Shown: positions 34,588-45,299 of the stretch, piece after piece
Layout of the letters: the number at the start of each line of letters is the position of its first letter
Position numbering within the stretch: the stretch's first letter is position 1
Assembly: GCA_015680685.1 (NCBI GenBank)
Contig: MNCI01019003.1
Coordinates: 352,472-416,471 of the forward strand
DNA from: Gnetum montanum
Taxonomy: Eukaryota > Streptophyta > Gnetopsida > Gnetales > Gnetaceae
DNA length: 64,000 bases
Reading direction: 5' to 3'
Position numbers and translations under genes: made by a program
Notes under the pieces: model-generated
Databases searched by the model: none
The model's input: the letters and a program-made list of their open reading frames with translations, nothing else
What the model was told of the DNA's origin: nothing

Positions 34588-35552
34588 TGTTGATGTCAAC
34601 ACTTCCATGCTTGCATCGGGCCATGATTATCAATGTGTCTATTTCTCTCCCTTAATAACCACAATAAAAATCATGCAAGTAGTGGGGATTTAAACTGTCA
34701 GGTGGTGGTCATTAATGATGGCAGTTATGATCATTAGTGACAGATGGTTTGGAATTTATGGTGGTTACAGACATTAGTGACAGACGTTTTGAAAGTTATA
34801 GACATAAGTGGGCACTTAATTGGAGAATGTGGGCATTATTACAAAAGAAGTGGTGGCGGTTTCTCTAGCCATTACATGAAACATAAACATCATTATGGAT
34901 GGTCGCAATGGCTATAGATGGAGTTCCAAAATAGGCTTTGGCTATTAGTTTGGAGGGGCAGCTTCCTCTCCACTAAGTAGCAATTTCCTCTTTTCTTTTC
35001 TTTTCTTTATAGGCTTCTAGTCGATCTTTAAGGAGGGTCTAAGGTAGGAGCTAGTGGCTCAAAATCAGATCCTTGTGAGCCTTCTCAATGATGATAGGAG
35101 CTTGTCTCGGTGGTGTAGACATGGGTGGACGATCTTTCTCTGTACGACAGTGCACAAACGGTGGCAGATGATGGTAGGCTTTAAGAACTACAATTACTGC
35201 CCTGTGTGGACTATGGTGGGCAGTCTCTCTTTCTCTTTCTCTCTCTCTCCCTCTATCATGGCAATCACAGTCTTTCTTCCTAGTAGTGGATACCACTGGT
35301 AGTCATAGACCAGCAACATCAGTAGGACCAGGGAAAATTTAGTTCTTTTAATTACTTATTGTATTGAAGATAATTATTTAATTTAAATTCTAGAGTTATT
35401 TTTAGTTTATTATTTACAAAAGTTCACGTAGCCCTCTCCAGCTAAGACTATTCCCAAGTTTTCGTACCCATACAGGAGATGCCCTAGGCAATAGTCTCCT
35501 AAAACAAGTTTTCTTTCTTGGTGTTGATGTGACCAAAATTTCTACATCAACA
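34588..35552 (+). repeat. 3' LTR of T1 (965 bp)
   Basis: It starts TGTTGATGT and ends ACATCAACA, a perfect 9-bp terminal inverted repeat. It aligns with 28892-29832 throughout. It is followed by the AGTAT target duplication. Short ORFs in it (35051-35302, both strands) come from CT/GA-rich repeats and are not genes. Confidence 0.9.
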
Positions 35553-35845
35553 AGTATGTCATTCAAAGCATCATTAGGGCACAACTTAACTACACCATAA
35601 CAGAAAAAGAGCTAATGGCCATGGTGTATGCACTTGAAAAATTTAGACATGATATGCTCAAGTATCCCATTTCTATCCACATAGATCATAGTTCCATCAG
35701 ATTTCTAATGAATAAACCAATGGTAATTCCTAGAGTGATAAGATGGTAAGATGGCTAGTTATCTTACAAGATTTTGACATTATCATGATCGATAAAAGGG
35801 GAACAAAAAATGAAGTAGTAGATCATTTATCAAAACTAAGATAAT
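35553..35845 (+). pseudogene. RNase H of A3, resuming after T1
   Basis: The frame continues from 28886: YYI before T1, then QLNYTITEKELMAMVYALEK, FRHDMLKYPISIHIDHSSI and FLMNKPMVIPRVIRW. These are gypsy RNase H motifs, ending DHLSKL at about 35840. A small duplication (AAGATGGTAAGATGG near 35742) shifts the frame. Confidence 0.8.
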
Positions 35846-36059
35846 AACCCTAGAAGAATGATGAACCAATATTAGATCAATTTCCTGATGAAAGCTTATT
35901 TACCAAAATTGCAATGGTTGAAGACTCAATAGAGAAAACATGTCTTCCTGATTATCTAACATATCTCACCAAACAAGAACTTCCTATTGAATGGGATAAT
36001 AAACATTAAGAATAGCTCCTCCACAAAATGAAAAGATATATAAAAACTAATGGAAACCT

Positions 36060-37240
36060 TTACAAGATATGCGTTGATAGGTTAATATGGTGGTGCATTC
36101 TAGAAGAGATTCAACAAAGAGTCCTACAAGATGCACATGAAGGACCATGTGGTGGTCACTATATAAATTGATGATGACAAGTTATTTTCAACCTACCATA
36201 TTCAAGGATGCACATTAGTTTGCATAGTCTTTTGAAGGATGCCAAAGAGATGGAGTGTTGACATGTAGGAATGAAGGGTCATAGTAGTGGATACAACCAT
36301 CACAACCTTTTGACATTTGAAGAATTGATTTCATAAGCCCCATTACAGTAATGTCAAATGGAAAGTCTTATATTATATTAATAGTTGATTATTGTACAAA
36401 GTGGGCAAAAGCAACTGCAGCGAAGGATTGCATAGCCAAAACAACTACTATATTCTTTCAACAACATGTAATGAATAGAGTTGGAGTACCATGTATGCTT
36501 ATATTCAACAACAAAACTTATTTTATGGGAGTGACATTCAAAAAGATCATGCAAAAACTTGGGATGAATTACAAATCAACTGCACCACACCATCCATAAG
36601 CAAATGGTCTAGTAGAAGTGACTAATAGAGAAATCACATGAATATTAACTAGAATAGCTAATCATTATATGAAGGGTTAGAGCATGAAACTTAATGATGT
36701 TCTATGGGTGTACAAATCCAATTGGAAACTTCCTATAGAGTATTTCCCATATGAGTTAGTTCATGACAAACTACATATGTTACCAATTGAAGCAAAACTC
36801 AGTACTGTTCTACCACTAGTACACTTGACCTTGATTAAAGCTTAGATCAAAGATAACAGCTCAAGAACCTCAATCTTCTAGATGAAAAATAGTTAGTAGT
36901 CCAAATGAGTGTTGAAATTCACAAAAGTACTCTAAATGTAGGCATGATGCCAGAATAAGACAAGTGTCAATCAAACAAGACAATGAAGTCCTCTATTATA
37001 ATCCTAGTCATGTTCCACAAAAGGCTAAGTTCCAAACCTTATGAGAAGAATCATATATCATCCATGCTACATACCAATCTAGCATCATGTAGAACTATCA
37101 CGTAACAAACCCACAAAAAATGATCTTTGTCAATATTCAACAAGTCAAGACATTCTGTGACTTTCCTCATTCTTCCAAGGACTCTATCATATCCACCAAA
37201 TAGTTTACCATCCATTTCATCTTCTAGATATCAACTTCTT
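36060..37240 (+). pseudogene. Integrase of A3, degraded
   Basis: A zinc-binding-type region lies at about 36120-36290. The core begins RIDFISPITVMSNGKSYI (about 36319), with the first catalytic Asp kept. The second catalytic region reads VPCMLIFNNKTYF, where Asp has become Asn. The conserved STAPHHP block follows at about 36580, and the third region, with GLVEVTNREIT, keeps its Glu. C-terminal pieces run to about 37200. Several stops are present. Confidence 0.8.
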
Positions 37241-37259
37241 ATAATAGTCATGGGGGTGT

Positions 37260-38650
37260 CAAATTTGACAATTAGGCGTAAGGTTTTCTTTTGATATTTT
37301 TCTACTTTTGACCTTTTTACTTTTCTTATCAATTTTCCAAATCTTTGATATTTTTTACATTTCTTAATCATTATTTATTTTTTAATACTTTTTAAATTCT
37401 TTCTGCATTTTTCCATTCTTATCATTTTTCTATACTTCTTCATCATCTTTCTTGTATATATATATATTTTTTTTATAATAAAGCACAAAGGAATAAAATA
37501 ATATGTAGTCCCAATAATGTGCATTTAACCCTATATTATCAAATCATTGAAGAATTAATTCTATATATAGTGAGACCACATCATACATTCACCCATTTCC
37601 AATAATAAGAGGTTCGTACAATGGACATAATGATATTATTTCCACAATAAAACTAAAAGAAACTTGTGATTAATATGCCTTGATAGAAAAGTGAAGAACC
37701 AAGTGGAAATGAAAAGGATGTGACATCAAGGATATTTGTTGATTCTTTAACGTTATTACTATAAATCTTATCCTACTATTAAGTTGTATTATTTACTTGA
37801 GTTCTAACAAAACATAGATGTATGTATAAAATAAGTGATAGCTTATCATTGCATTAGAAAGACATGTTACCCATGCTTGAAGGTAGTCCTTTAGTAAGGT
37901 TAACATAGTAATAACATAATAAATGCATAGAATAAAAAATTCTAGGGGTTCCATTGGAAGGACATGTTACCCATACTTGAAGGTAGGTGACTTCAGAAAT
38001 TTCTAGGTTTTTTGAACTTACATTAGTTATGGGGGTAGAAAGATATGTTACTCATGCTTGAAGGCACTCCTTTATTCAATGGTTGAGTCTCCTTTAGAAA
38101 ATAAAATGTTCTTTTAATAAACTACTTCCTTGAACTTCATTGTCAAGTGTTAATACTTCTTATAGTTATGGTAGTCTTGTGGTCGTCAATGTTGAGATGA
38201 TATTATATCATGTTACTGGTAACTAGTATATACTTGATTTGAATATTGGATGGAAAGGCTAACAATTATTTTAACCATTTATTACACACAAAATTCATTA
38301 TGCCTGTGGTAAGATACCTCATGTCCCAATTTCTGCAATCCCTTGCTAGTCCCATTCCAATTCACTATTATATATAATCATACTTTAATGGTTTTGTATA
38401 ATATAGTGTTATTTTCTCATCTAGGTGATACCAACATGTGTGTTTTGGAATATAGGTATGTTTAACATTCAACTCCTTGAGTGTCCATGGACACTTGTAA
38501 GTGTGATCATACATGGAAACTAAGGGATGGAGCCGACTATGGAAAGGACCCACTTGTATAACTCTTGTGCTTCATACCTAATGACTAATTCCACATCATC
38601 TTATGCCTCCAAAACACTTAAATAATATTTGATCATACCTTTGGTAATGC
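37260..38650 (+). other. Conserved noncoding spacer of A3
   Basis: It matches the A4 spacer in several blocks: GGATGTGACATCAAGG near 37716, ACCTCATGTCCCAATTTCTG near 38318, and GGACCCACTTGTATAAC near 38546. A 28-bp motif, with GACATGTTACCCATGCTTGA, occurs three times (37856, 37956, 38039). The element stops being recognisable near 38650, before its 3' ORF. Confidence 0.65.
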
Positions 38651-38919
38651 CTACCAACCATTTCCAATAAACCTAATCAACTTACTGTTGGCACATTTCT
38701 ACCATTTTATGGAGTAGGCTTTGAAAAGAGGCTCCTTAACATCTAGCCTATGTTAATTTGAAAAAGAAATGATTTTCTAAAGAGAGATTAAAGGTTTTAG
38801 GCACTTTAATGGTTTTAAATGGGTTTTCCAAAAGTTAGTGACTGTTAAATAAAATGATGGTGATACTTTGTTGGAAAACGAAATTAGATTACCAAAATTT
38901 TCTCTTCTTGGAGATTGAA

Positions 38920-39414
38920 ACACAGTACCGTAGCAAACAAGGAATACAAATGATAAAAAATACGAACGATGTTGGGGAAAAAGCATGTCTTCTCACCTTC
39001 ATTGCAGGCGGCAAATTGGCCAGTGGGATTTTGGCACACGACAGAAGGGTTTTCTGCTGGAGTTTGGCTCTACCTTGGAATCTCACAAATTCTCCTGCGT
39101 GTACTTGGTGATCTGCGCTTGTTGCAGGTGATTATTTCACCTGTGGATTGTCGGAGAATTTATGGAAGACTATTTTCTGGGGCGGGAATTGTCCTAGGAA
39201 TTCACCATTGGCGATGATTCCGGGGATTTGTAGCAACAGAGCCTGTACAATTGGTAGTTATGCACCATCGAAACTCTGCCAGAAACCCTTGCAGATGTGC
39301 TTGTCCTATGGGCTCTGTCCTGAGGGTATGACTGAGATTGTTTCCTGCTCTGCGAGGTCGGATCATCAATGTGGGTATGATTGCAGAAACTGCAATGCTG
39401 GTAGCCGTTGAGAG
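38920..39414 (+). pseudogene. CRINKLY4-like receptor kinase ectodomain relic
   Basis: One frame runs from about 38965 to a TGA at 39409 with a single internal stop (TGA, 39109-39111). It reads LTFIAGGKLASGILAHDRRV followed by FCWSL, then SALVAGDYFTCGLSE. These are repeats of the beta-propeller type found in CRINKLY4-family receptor kinases (AG..TCG......CWG). A Cys-rich segment follows, with LCPEGMTEIVSCSARSDHQC, then GYDCRNCNAGS, which resembles the TNFR-like Cys-rich domain of that family. The kinase domain is not found downstream. The assignment rests on recalled family patterns, and the relic looks recently decayed compared with the transposons. Confidence 0.65.
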
Positions 39415-39510
39415 CAGCGTTACTACAAGAAGAAGAAATTTTTCTCTTTGAAAAGACTCAAAGAGGAAATCTCGCATTTGTTCCGGAGCTGATCAGACGG
39501 CTCAGTTGGT

Positions 39511-39735
39511 AAGTTGGAAGTTCAAATCGGAATAAACAAGTAATAAAGAAGAAGAAAAAGCGCTGCAAACATGGTAACAATGATGATGAAATTATTGGCA
39601 GCAGCAACAGCAGCAGCAGCAGTGCAGGTGCAGGTGCTGCTGCAGGTATTCAACCCTACAACTACGGCACCCTCCCAGCCTTCTGCATGGGCGACAATTA
39701 CGACGGAGACACTGGCAAGGTCTCCGAATGGATCA
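39511..39735 (+). pseudogene. Unrecognised coding-like remnant with Ser/Ala-rich run
   Basis: After a stop at about 39511 the frame reads KKKKKRCKHGNNDDEIIGS, a Ser/Ala/Gly run, then IQPYNYGTLPAFCMGDNYDG and KVSEWIS before a stop. GC content is higher than in the surrounding repeats. It could be the juxtamembrane part of the receptor relic just upstream, which is followed by basic residues, or a separate exon. A small duplication near 39720-39750 (CCGAATGGAT and CCAAATGGAT) breaks the frame. Confidence 0.35.
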
Positions 39736-39860
39736 GCTGATCTCCAAATGGATGAGCTCTATTAACAATAAATGTGGGGCTTGAGCTGGACCCGCTCTTG
39801 TTCCGGAACTAACAATAAATATTAAAACTTTCATGATTGACACTGGAAGAGCTGTGATGT

Positions 39861-40125
39861 GTGAGGTGGCCAAGTTGCCCATTTATATCTGAGATCAGTG
39901 CTTATGATCTTACCAAGGAAACATCGATGACTTTGAGTAGCTGCGACTTAAAGTTGAAAAGGTTTTGGTGCAAACGAAGATATGGTGGCGGGTTGTTGAT
40001 ATCAGATGCAACAATATTGGCTATATGCATGATATGTCCCTTTCTAGAGGAACTAGAACTTGTTGATAGGATTATGGCACAAATGTCTAAGGTTTTGCAC
40101 GTTAAGGGGAGCTACAAGCTGGAGA
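39861..40125 (+). pseudogene. Leucine-rich repeat fragment, upstream of the LINE
   Basis: The frame includes LKLKRFWCKRRYGG, then LLISDATILAICMICPFLEE and LELVD. The pattern ISD..ILAIC..CP.LEELEL fits the Cys-containing LRRs of plant F-box/LRR proteins. It may belong with the LRR fragment at 41945-42152 on the other side of the LINE. No F-box is seen. Confidence 0.5.
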
Positions 40126-40129
40126 AGAA

Positions 40130-41945
40130 AAATTAAAACCAAAGCCTTAACAGAGCCCAATGTTGCAAGATGACCCCCTAGTCACCTGCAACAAGACATA
40201 AGCTTATTGCACCCCCGGGACAATAGCTGAAAAAGGAGACCAATACAACTAACTCAAAGAGAAATCATTTANNNNNNNNNNNNNNNNNNNNNNNNNNNNN
40301 NNNNNNNNNNNNNNNNNNNNNNNNNNNNNNNNNNNNNNNNNNNNNNNNNNNNNNNNNNNNNNNNNNNNNNNNNNNNNNNNNNNNNNNNNNNNNNNNNNNN
40401 NNNNNNNNNNNNNNNNNNNNNNNNNNNNNNNNNNNNNNNNNNNNNNNNNNNNNNNNNNNNNNNNNNNNNNNNNNNNNNNNNNNNNNNNNNNNNNNNNNNN
40501 NNNNNNNNNNNNNNNNNNNNNNNNNNNNNNNNNNNNNNNNNNNNNNNNNNNNNNNNNNNNNNNNNNNNNNNNNNNNNNNNNNNNNNNNNNNNNNNNNNNN
40601 NNNNNNNNNNNNNNNNNNNNNNNNNNNNNNNNNNNNNNNNNNNNNNNNNNNNNNNNNNNNNNNNNNNNNNNNNNNNNNNNNNNNNNNNNNNNNNNNNNNN
40701 NNNNNNNNNNNNNNNNNNNNNNNNNNNNNNNNNNNNNNNNNNNNNNNNNNNNNNNNNNNNNNNNNNNNNNNNNNNNNNNNNNNNNNNNNNNNNNNNNNNN
40801 NNNNNNNNNNNNNNNNNNNNNNNNNNNNNNNNNNNNNNNNNNNNNNNNNNNNNNNNNNNNNNNNNNNNNNNNNNNNNNNNNNNNNNNNNNNNNNNNNNNN
40901 NNNNNNNNNNNNNNNNNNNNNNNNNNNNNNNNNNNNNNNNNNCTCAGCAAAACGATTGGCTCTATGAGAGAATTCATCATAAAGACAACCTACATTCTTT
41001 TTAAAAATAGGAGACCACCAGATCGAGTGTGTCGACAGAGAGTGCAAGCTTATCTAGGAAGGTTTCCATTGCAACAAACCTCTAAGTTGGCTCCAACACC
41101 ACCAAATTTGCTTAAACAAGAAAGAACCTTTGATCTTCTGAGAGCCTTCACTAATGATCCAATTGCTCCAATGAGTATTTTGCCATCTATGGTGAATACT
41201 AAGACAAGAGATGTTATGCCTAAAAAGGATCTTTCAAGCTTCATCTCCTTCAATACACTGAGTCACCCATTTAGAGGCCAAGAGAATACTCTGGTGCTCA
41301 ATAGAGGCAAGGCCTAAGCCCCTGCGTTCTTTACTTAAAGTGCAAGTATCCCAAGCTACTCAATGAAAAGCTTTGTGATCATCCTTATCCCCCGAAAGGA
41401 AATTCCTAAGAATGTTGTTAATGCATTGAAAGGAAGATTTGGAAGGAGCCATAAAGGAAGAGTAATAGACATGAGTGGAGCTCAAAATATGATTAACTAC
41501 AATAAATCTACCTGCAAGAGATAAGGGTTTAAAAGCCCATTTCAAAGCTTTATGTTTCACCTTTTCCACCACATTGTTCCATATGGTAGTGGGAGTAGCA
41601 AATAAAGCAATAGGGATGCCTAAGAGGGTGAAAATATCAGTAGGAGATAGCCACTTGATATCAAAATGATAGGTCCAAGGAGGCCTAGGAGAGAAGCTAG
41701 ATCGGATGGCTTGCATTTTGTTCCAATTGATCTTACCTCCTGAGGCTCTACAGTAGATATCTATGCAGTGCAAGGCAATGCTAAAATTATTATTGTCCTC
41801 AATCAAAGTGATAAAAGTATCATCTGCAAACTCGCTGTAAACAAGATCCTTTCCTTGTTGTGGAAGAGAGATACCTCTTAGCCTCATAGATTCATTATGA
41901 GATCTAAGAACAGCTCCAAGAGCATCAGTGGTATTCAGGTATGGG
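40130..41945 (-). mobile_element. 5'-truncated LINE (L1-type), interrupted by an assembly gap
   Basis: The minus strand encodes the second half of a non-LTR reverse transcriptase. From about 41945 it reads DALGAVLRSHNESMRLRGIS, then YSEFADDTFI with the FADD catalytic motif, then YCRASGGKINWNKMQAI and LAGRFIVVNHILSSTHVYYS, the usual plant LINE order. A frameshift near 41360 is followed by the C-terminal region to 40943. The gap hides the next 671 bases. The 3' end is probably at 40130-40145, where the minus strand ends in GGTTTTAATTTTT. It is truncated on the 5' side, as LINE insertions usually are. Confidence 0.8.
40272..40942. other. Assembly gap (671 N)
   Basis: All bases are N. The gap lies inside the LINE. 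Open frames across it are artefacts of N translation. Confidence 0.99.
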
Positions 41946-42152
41946 CAGATATATACCGAATCTTTAAGATGCGTGGCAATGTGTTCTCGCTTGGAGGAAC
42001 TTGCTTTAAATAACTGCTTCCGTGTTACTAATGCTAGTCTTGCATTCATCGCGAATAGTTGCCCAAGGCTGCGCTACCTTTCCCTGAGCTATTGTGAGCA
42101 ATTATCAGATTTTGGTATACATGGGCTTGCACATGGTTGCCCGTCATTATGA
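41945..42152 (+). pseudogene. Leucine-rich repeat fragment, F-box/LRR type
   Basis: The frame reads SLRCVAMCSRLEELALNNC, then FRVTNASLAFIANSCPRL and RYLSLSYCEQLSDFGIHGLA, ending HGCPSL and a stop. These are two and a half repeats of the Cys-containing LRR type (C..L..L.L..C..VT/SD..) of plant F-box/LRR proteins, which select targets for ubiquitination. It begins exactly where the LINE ends, so the LINE split or captured this sequence. No start, F-box or downstream repeats in frame are found. Confidence 0.7.
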
Positions 42153-42269
42153 AATACTTTGCCGGGCCAGATGTTCCCCATCATTTTTTCTTCACCGTCG
42201 CTTATGCCTAGTTTTCCTCCCTCTCCATTATTATTCTCAGGCCATTTGATTGTTCGTTGCTGAATTTGT

Positions 42270-42472
42270 GAAGTTTAGACTGCCATAATATTAAGGATCT
42301 TGGAGTTGAAATTTGTTTCAGGGCGCTTTTTGCTGCCGTTGCGCTCCAGTTTGGCCTGGCTTGGGTATGGATAACAGGAACGGGAAACACCATAGACCAG
42401 GACGTGCCATGGTGTAGAGTCGCACCAGACGACGTCTGCAACAGCATGGTTTTGGCAATTGATTATTTCAGT
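42270..42472 (+). pseudogene. Possible continuation of the LRR relic
   Basis: After an acceptor-like TTTAG at about 42274, a frame of about 65 codons opens with LDCHNIKDLGVEICF, which fits one more LRR. It continues through a hydrophobic stretch (FAAVALQFGLAWVW) and a polar tail to a stop at 42470. Only the first part looks LRR-like; the rest is not recognised. Confidence 0.3.
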
Positions 42473-42479
42473 CTGAACT

Positions 42480-44084
42480 GAAACCTGCTCCCAAACACGA
42501 CACCCACCCAAACAAAAATGTTCCTGACAATACATATTTTTTGATCAATACGGATGGCGTAGATCAGACCACAACCTTTTCATAAACAGTCAGGGCTCTG
42601 CTGCTGGAGTGGACAGCATGGAAAATTTTAGGGCCTGTTTGCTTGCTTTCCTAGTCTACCGAATTGATATTGAATTGGTGACCTGGAATTGAAGAAGACA
42701 TCTGGAATTGAAGTTACCTTTTGGAAGCTAGTTCATTGGGAGTCTCGCTACCATGCTTGACCATGTTAAGCATAAATTATGTCCACTCCATAGAAGGATC
42801 AACCATTGTCATTGATGTGCCAGCACATGATGAGCTTGTGCCAAAGATAAAGTCTTTAAAACATTAAGGAAAGCAAAATAAAAAGATTTATAGGTTAGAT
42901 ATTTAATGTCCTATATGAACCAAACACTTAGCAATTATAGTTTTTAATTTCTATGGTAGTTATAGCTAACTCACGTAGTGGTTATAATTAACCTTAATTT
43001 CTCATGATGTTTGTAACTACCATGAAGCCACTATAAAAGAGCTTTAAGGGTAGAATAAAAAGAGAGAACTTAGAAGAAGTATCAAAGATTACTTGTAAGA
43101 CTGACTTGCTAATTACATCATCAATTCAACTACTTTGTTTAAAATCCTATGAGTTCTTTTCTTCCCATTGTTTTCTAGTTGCTTAGCTAATAGTTTAGAT
43201 AGTACGATTCTTGGCATTTAATTTTGGAATTTTCTAATTGCTCTTATAACTCTATTTTCATGCAATTCTAGATGTCTATTTGTTTGCCATGTAAGAGCTT
43301 ATATTTTCCTTTTGAAAAGCATCTTGAATAATTTAATAGTAATGTCTTTACGAAATTGCTTGTTTGAGTCTAGAGGGTCTAGAAAATCTTTCATATTTTG
43401 AGCTAACTTGAAATAGCTTTAATTTTAAAATTTCCCCTCATGTTCAACCTTGAAATTGTTAAATCTTTTCTAATATCTTTGTTATTGCAATTCTTAACAA
43501 CTATTAACTAGCCATATAATTGCTTGTATTTTGTCTTTTACAAAGCATTTTGGTAGCTTAATAGGAGTGTCTTTTATAAAATTGCTTGTTGAGCTCAAAG
43601 GGTTTGGAAAATTTGTAATGCTTTAGGTTGAATTGGAATAATTTTATTTCGAAGTGTTTCCTAATGTTCATTTTATCTTACTTAAATATTTGAGATTCCA
43701 CACAAATATGCTTTCTTTCTTCTTCTCTTTCAAAATTCATTGAATCTTACTCTATTTCTAATTTTTTGTGGATCTTTCTCTCTGGGAAAAACTAGGAGTA
43801 GATTGCTACAGAATTGTGCTTAAGCATTTCAGTGAAATTTTATGTGTTTCAAGCAATGTACTATAGAGACTATATATACTAAGTGACTTGACAAAATAGG
43901 AACCTTTAATGATTCACAATATACAACACGGTTAGCTAAATTTCTATTATAATAGTCCATGACTGTTTAATACATAAACCCAACCATTTCAACAATCATA
44001 ATAACAAATACATATTTTTGCTTAGTTTGCTCTATTACCACTGAGTTTATTTGATGGTATTTGGGCCTTGGTGTTTTTAGAGAC
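42480..44084. other. Unassigned AT-rich stretch with a diverged tandem duplication
   Basis: No coding frame or retroelement domain is found. At 42935-43045 inverted GTAGTTATAG / TTTGTAACTACC motifs precede a TATA-like ACTATAAAAGAG (about 43031-43042), so a solo LTR is possible. At about 43220-43680 a unit of about 226 bp is duplicated (ATTGCTTGTT at 43355 and 43581). The left border of A4 is at 44085. Confidence 0.45.
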
Positions 44085-44923
44085 TAATGGGACACTATAT
44101 CACGTCCGCCGTGATATCGCATCCCCCGCGATATCGCATACGTGATATCACATCTTCACCTACGATATCACAATCCACTGCAATGTCGATAAATAAGAAG
44201 CGGCTCTCTCTTGTTTAACATGAATAGATTAGATTGTAGCGAAACTCTAGTAGTTTGATCACTCCAGAGATAGATTATTTTCTAGTGTCTACTCGCAGTG
44301 TGGTGAATGTAATTGTACAACATCCTTTATTCGAGTGTGATGTAGTTGGACATGCACATGATCGACAATAAAGATCGAAATTACTTTATCATTGTAGCAT
44401 TCACTTTGTTATTTATTTATTTATTTGTTATTTACTGCTTTCCTAGTTAATACTCTCTCTCACCCTTAAACTCCTAGAAACGAGGAATGAGTACGACTTG
44501 ATTATGAGCATTTAAGTGTGACTACTTGGTAACCCAGTGGCGTACCTAGGATCTGAGCTTGGTAATCCTAGTGGTAGTCATGCACAAAGTCCAAGATGTG
44601 TACAGATAATCAAGGAATGGATGCTCATCACACTTAGGCTAGATTAGATCCTCTTACCCTTTCTCCCCTAGCTTAGCTTAGTTAATATTTTCTTTCTATT
44701 GCCTTCAGGAGTAGCATTAGATTAGAAATACATCATACACCTCACTCTGGACTAAACCATATGTGACAAATATAATACTAGTCTAGGTGGGAAGATAGCA
44801 AATTGCAACCTCAGGATAACTGTCTACGTGCGACAACTAGTCTGTCTGCGGAGTTCGACCGGATCGTGTGTGAAAATGCTCGTATTCGTATGGTTGAGTA
44901 TAGGGGTACCTCGCCACTCATCA
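44085..44923 (+). repeat. 5' LTR of A4 (839 bp)
   Basis: It begins TAATGGGAC (TGATGGGAC in the 3' copy) and ends CACTCATCA. U3 holds a GATATC motif array at 44092-44175, followed by GATAAATA (TATAAATA in the 3' copy). The two LTRs are the same length and by eye about nine-tenths identical, many differences being transitions. Confidence 0.92.
44092..44175 (+). promoter_or_regulatory. U3 array of GATATC palindromes in A4
   Basis: Five ATATC-containing motifs occur in about 85 bp, including GTGATATCGC, GCGATATCGC and GTGATATCAC. GATATC is its own complement. The 3' LTR carries the array at 51913-51992. It lies immediately upstream of the TATA position. Confidence 0.7.
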
Positions 44924-44942
44924 TAGGCACCGTTGCCGAGGA
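44924..44942 (+). promoter_or_regulatory. tRNA-Asp type primer-binding site of A4
   Basis: It reads TAGGCACCGTTGCCGAGGA right after the LTR. It matches the tRNA-Asp complement at 16 of 19 bases and is the best kept primer site in the window. Confidence 0.85.
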
Positions 44943-45299
44943 CGATGCTAGTTATCTAGATTAGTTATATCATACAAGGTCGTTGTAAAGGACTTAATGA
45001 TATATCTCTTAAGAAAGAAGTAGTTATAAAAAGTCACATATAAATTCACACACAATTGCATAATAATGCCTCTCCTACAAGACAATAATAATGTCACACT
45101 TAGTGAGGAAGTTCATTGGAGAACCAAGGAACTCTATGATGATGAAGATGGGAGTATACAACATGAAGTGGAAGTTTCTTATAAACATGAATGAAAATAA
45201 CGTCATCCCAACACATAGAAGCCTAACTCACTCGATGAGGATGAAACCCCACTGGCCACTACAAGCTTAACGCAAATACAAGAGGTTGTTCGAATCTCA

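Larger units (their letters stand above)
28892..35552 (+). mobile_element. T1: non-autonomous gypsy-type element nested in A3
   Basis: It has two LTRs of the same family, perfect AGTAT target duplications, a tRNA-Asn type primer site and a purine-rich tract before the 3' LTR. Its coding part is gag, protease and integrase C-terminus only. RT, RNase H and the integrase core are absent. The element is 6,661 bp long. It carries longer open frames (233 and 307 codons) than any other element here, so it is probably one of the younger insertions. Confidence 0.9.

Noticed and set aside
35051-35302. Open frames on both strands with Arg/Glu or Ser/Leu runs
   Set aside because: They come from the CT/GA-rich tract of the T1 LTR and are not conserved in its partner LTR at 29340-29590.
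39202-39477. Minus-strand open frame of 91 codons over the receptor relic
   Set aside because: The plus strand gives recognisable repeats with conserved Cys, and the minus frame shows no known pattern.
40249-41047. Two open frames of 243 and 260 codons across the gap
   Set aside because: They exist only because runs of N are not read as stops.
44092-44175. GATATCGC repeats considered as a CRISPR-like array
   Set aside because: There are no regular spacers, the setting is a plant LTR before a TATA box, and the same array occurs in the partner LTR.
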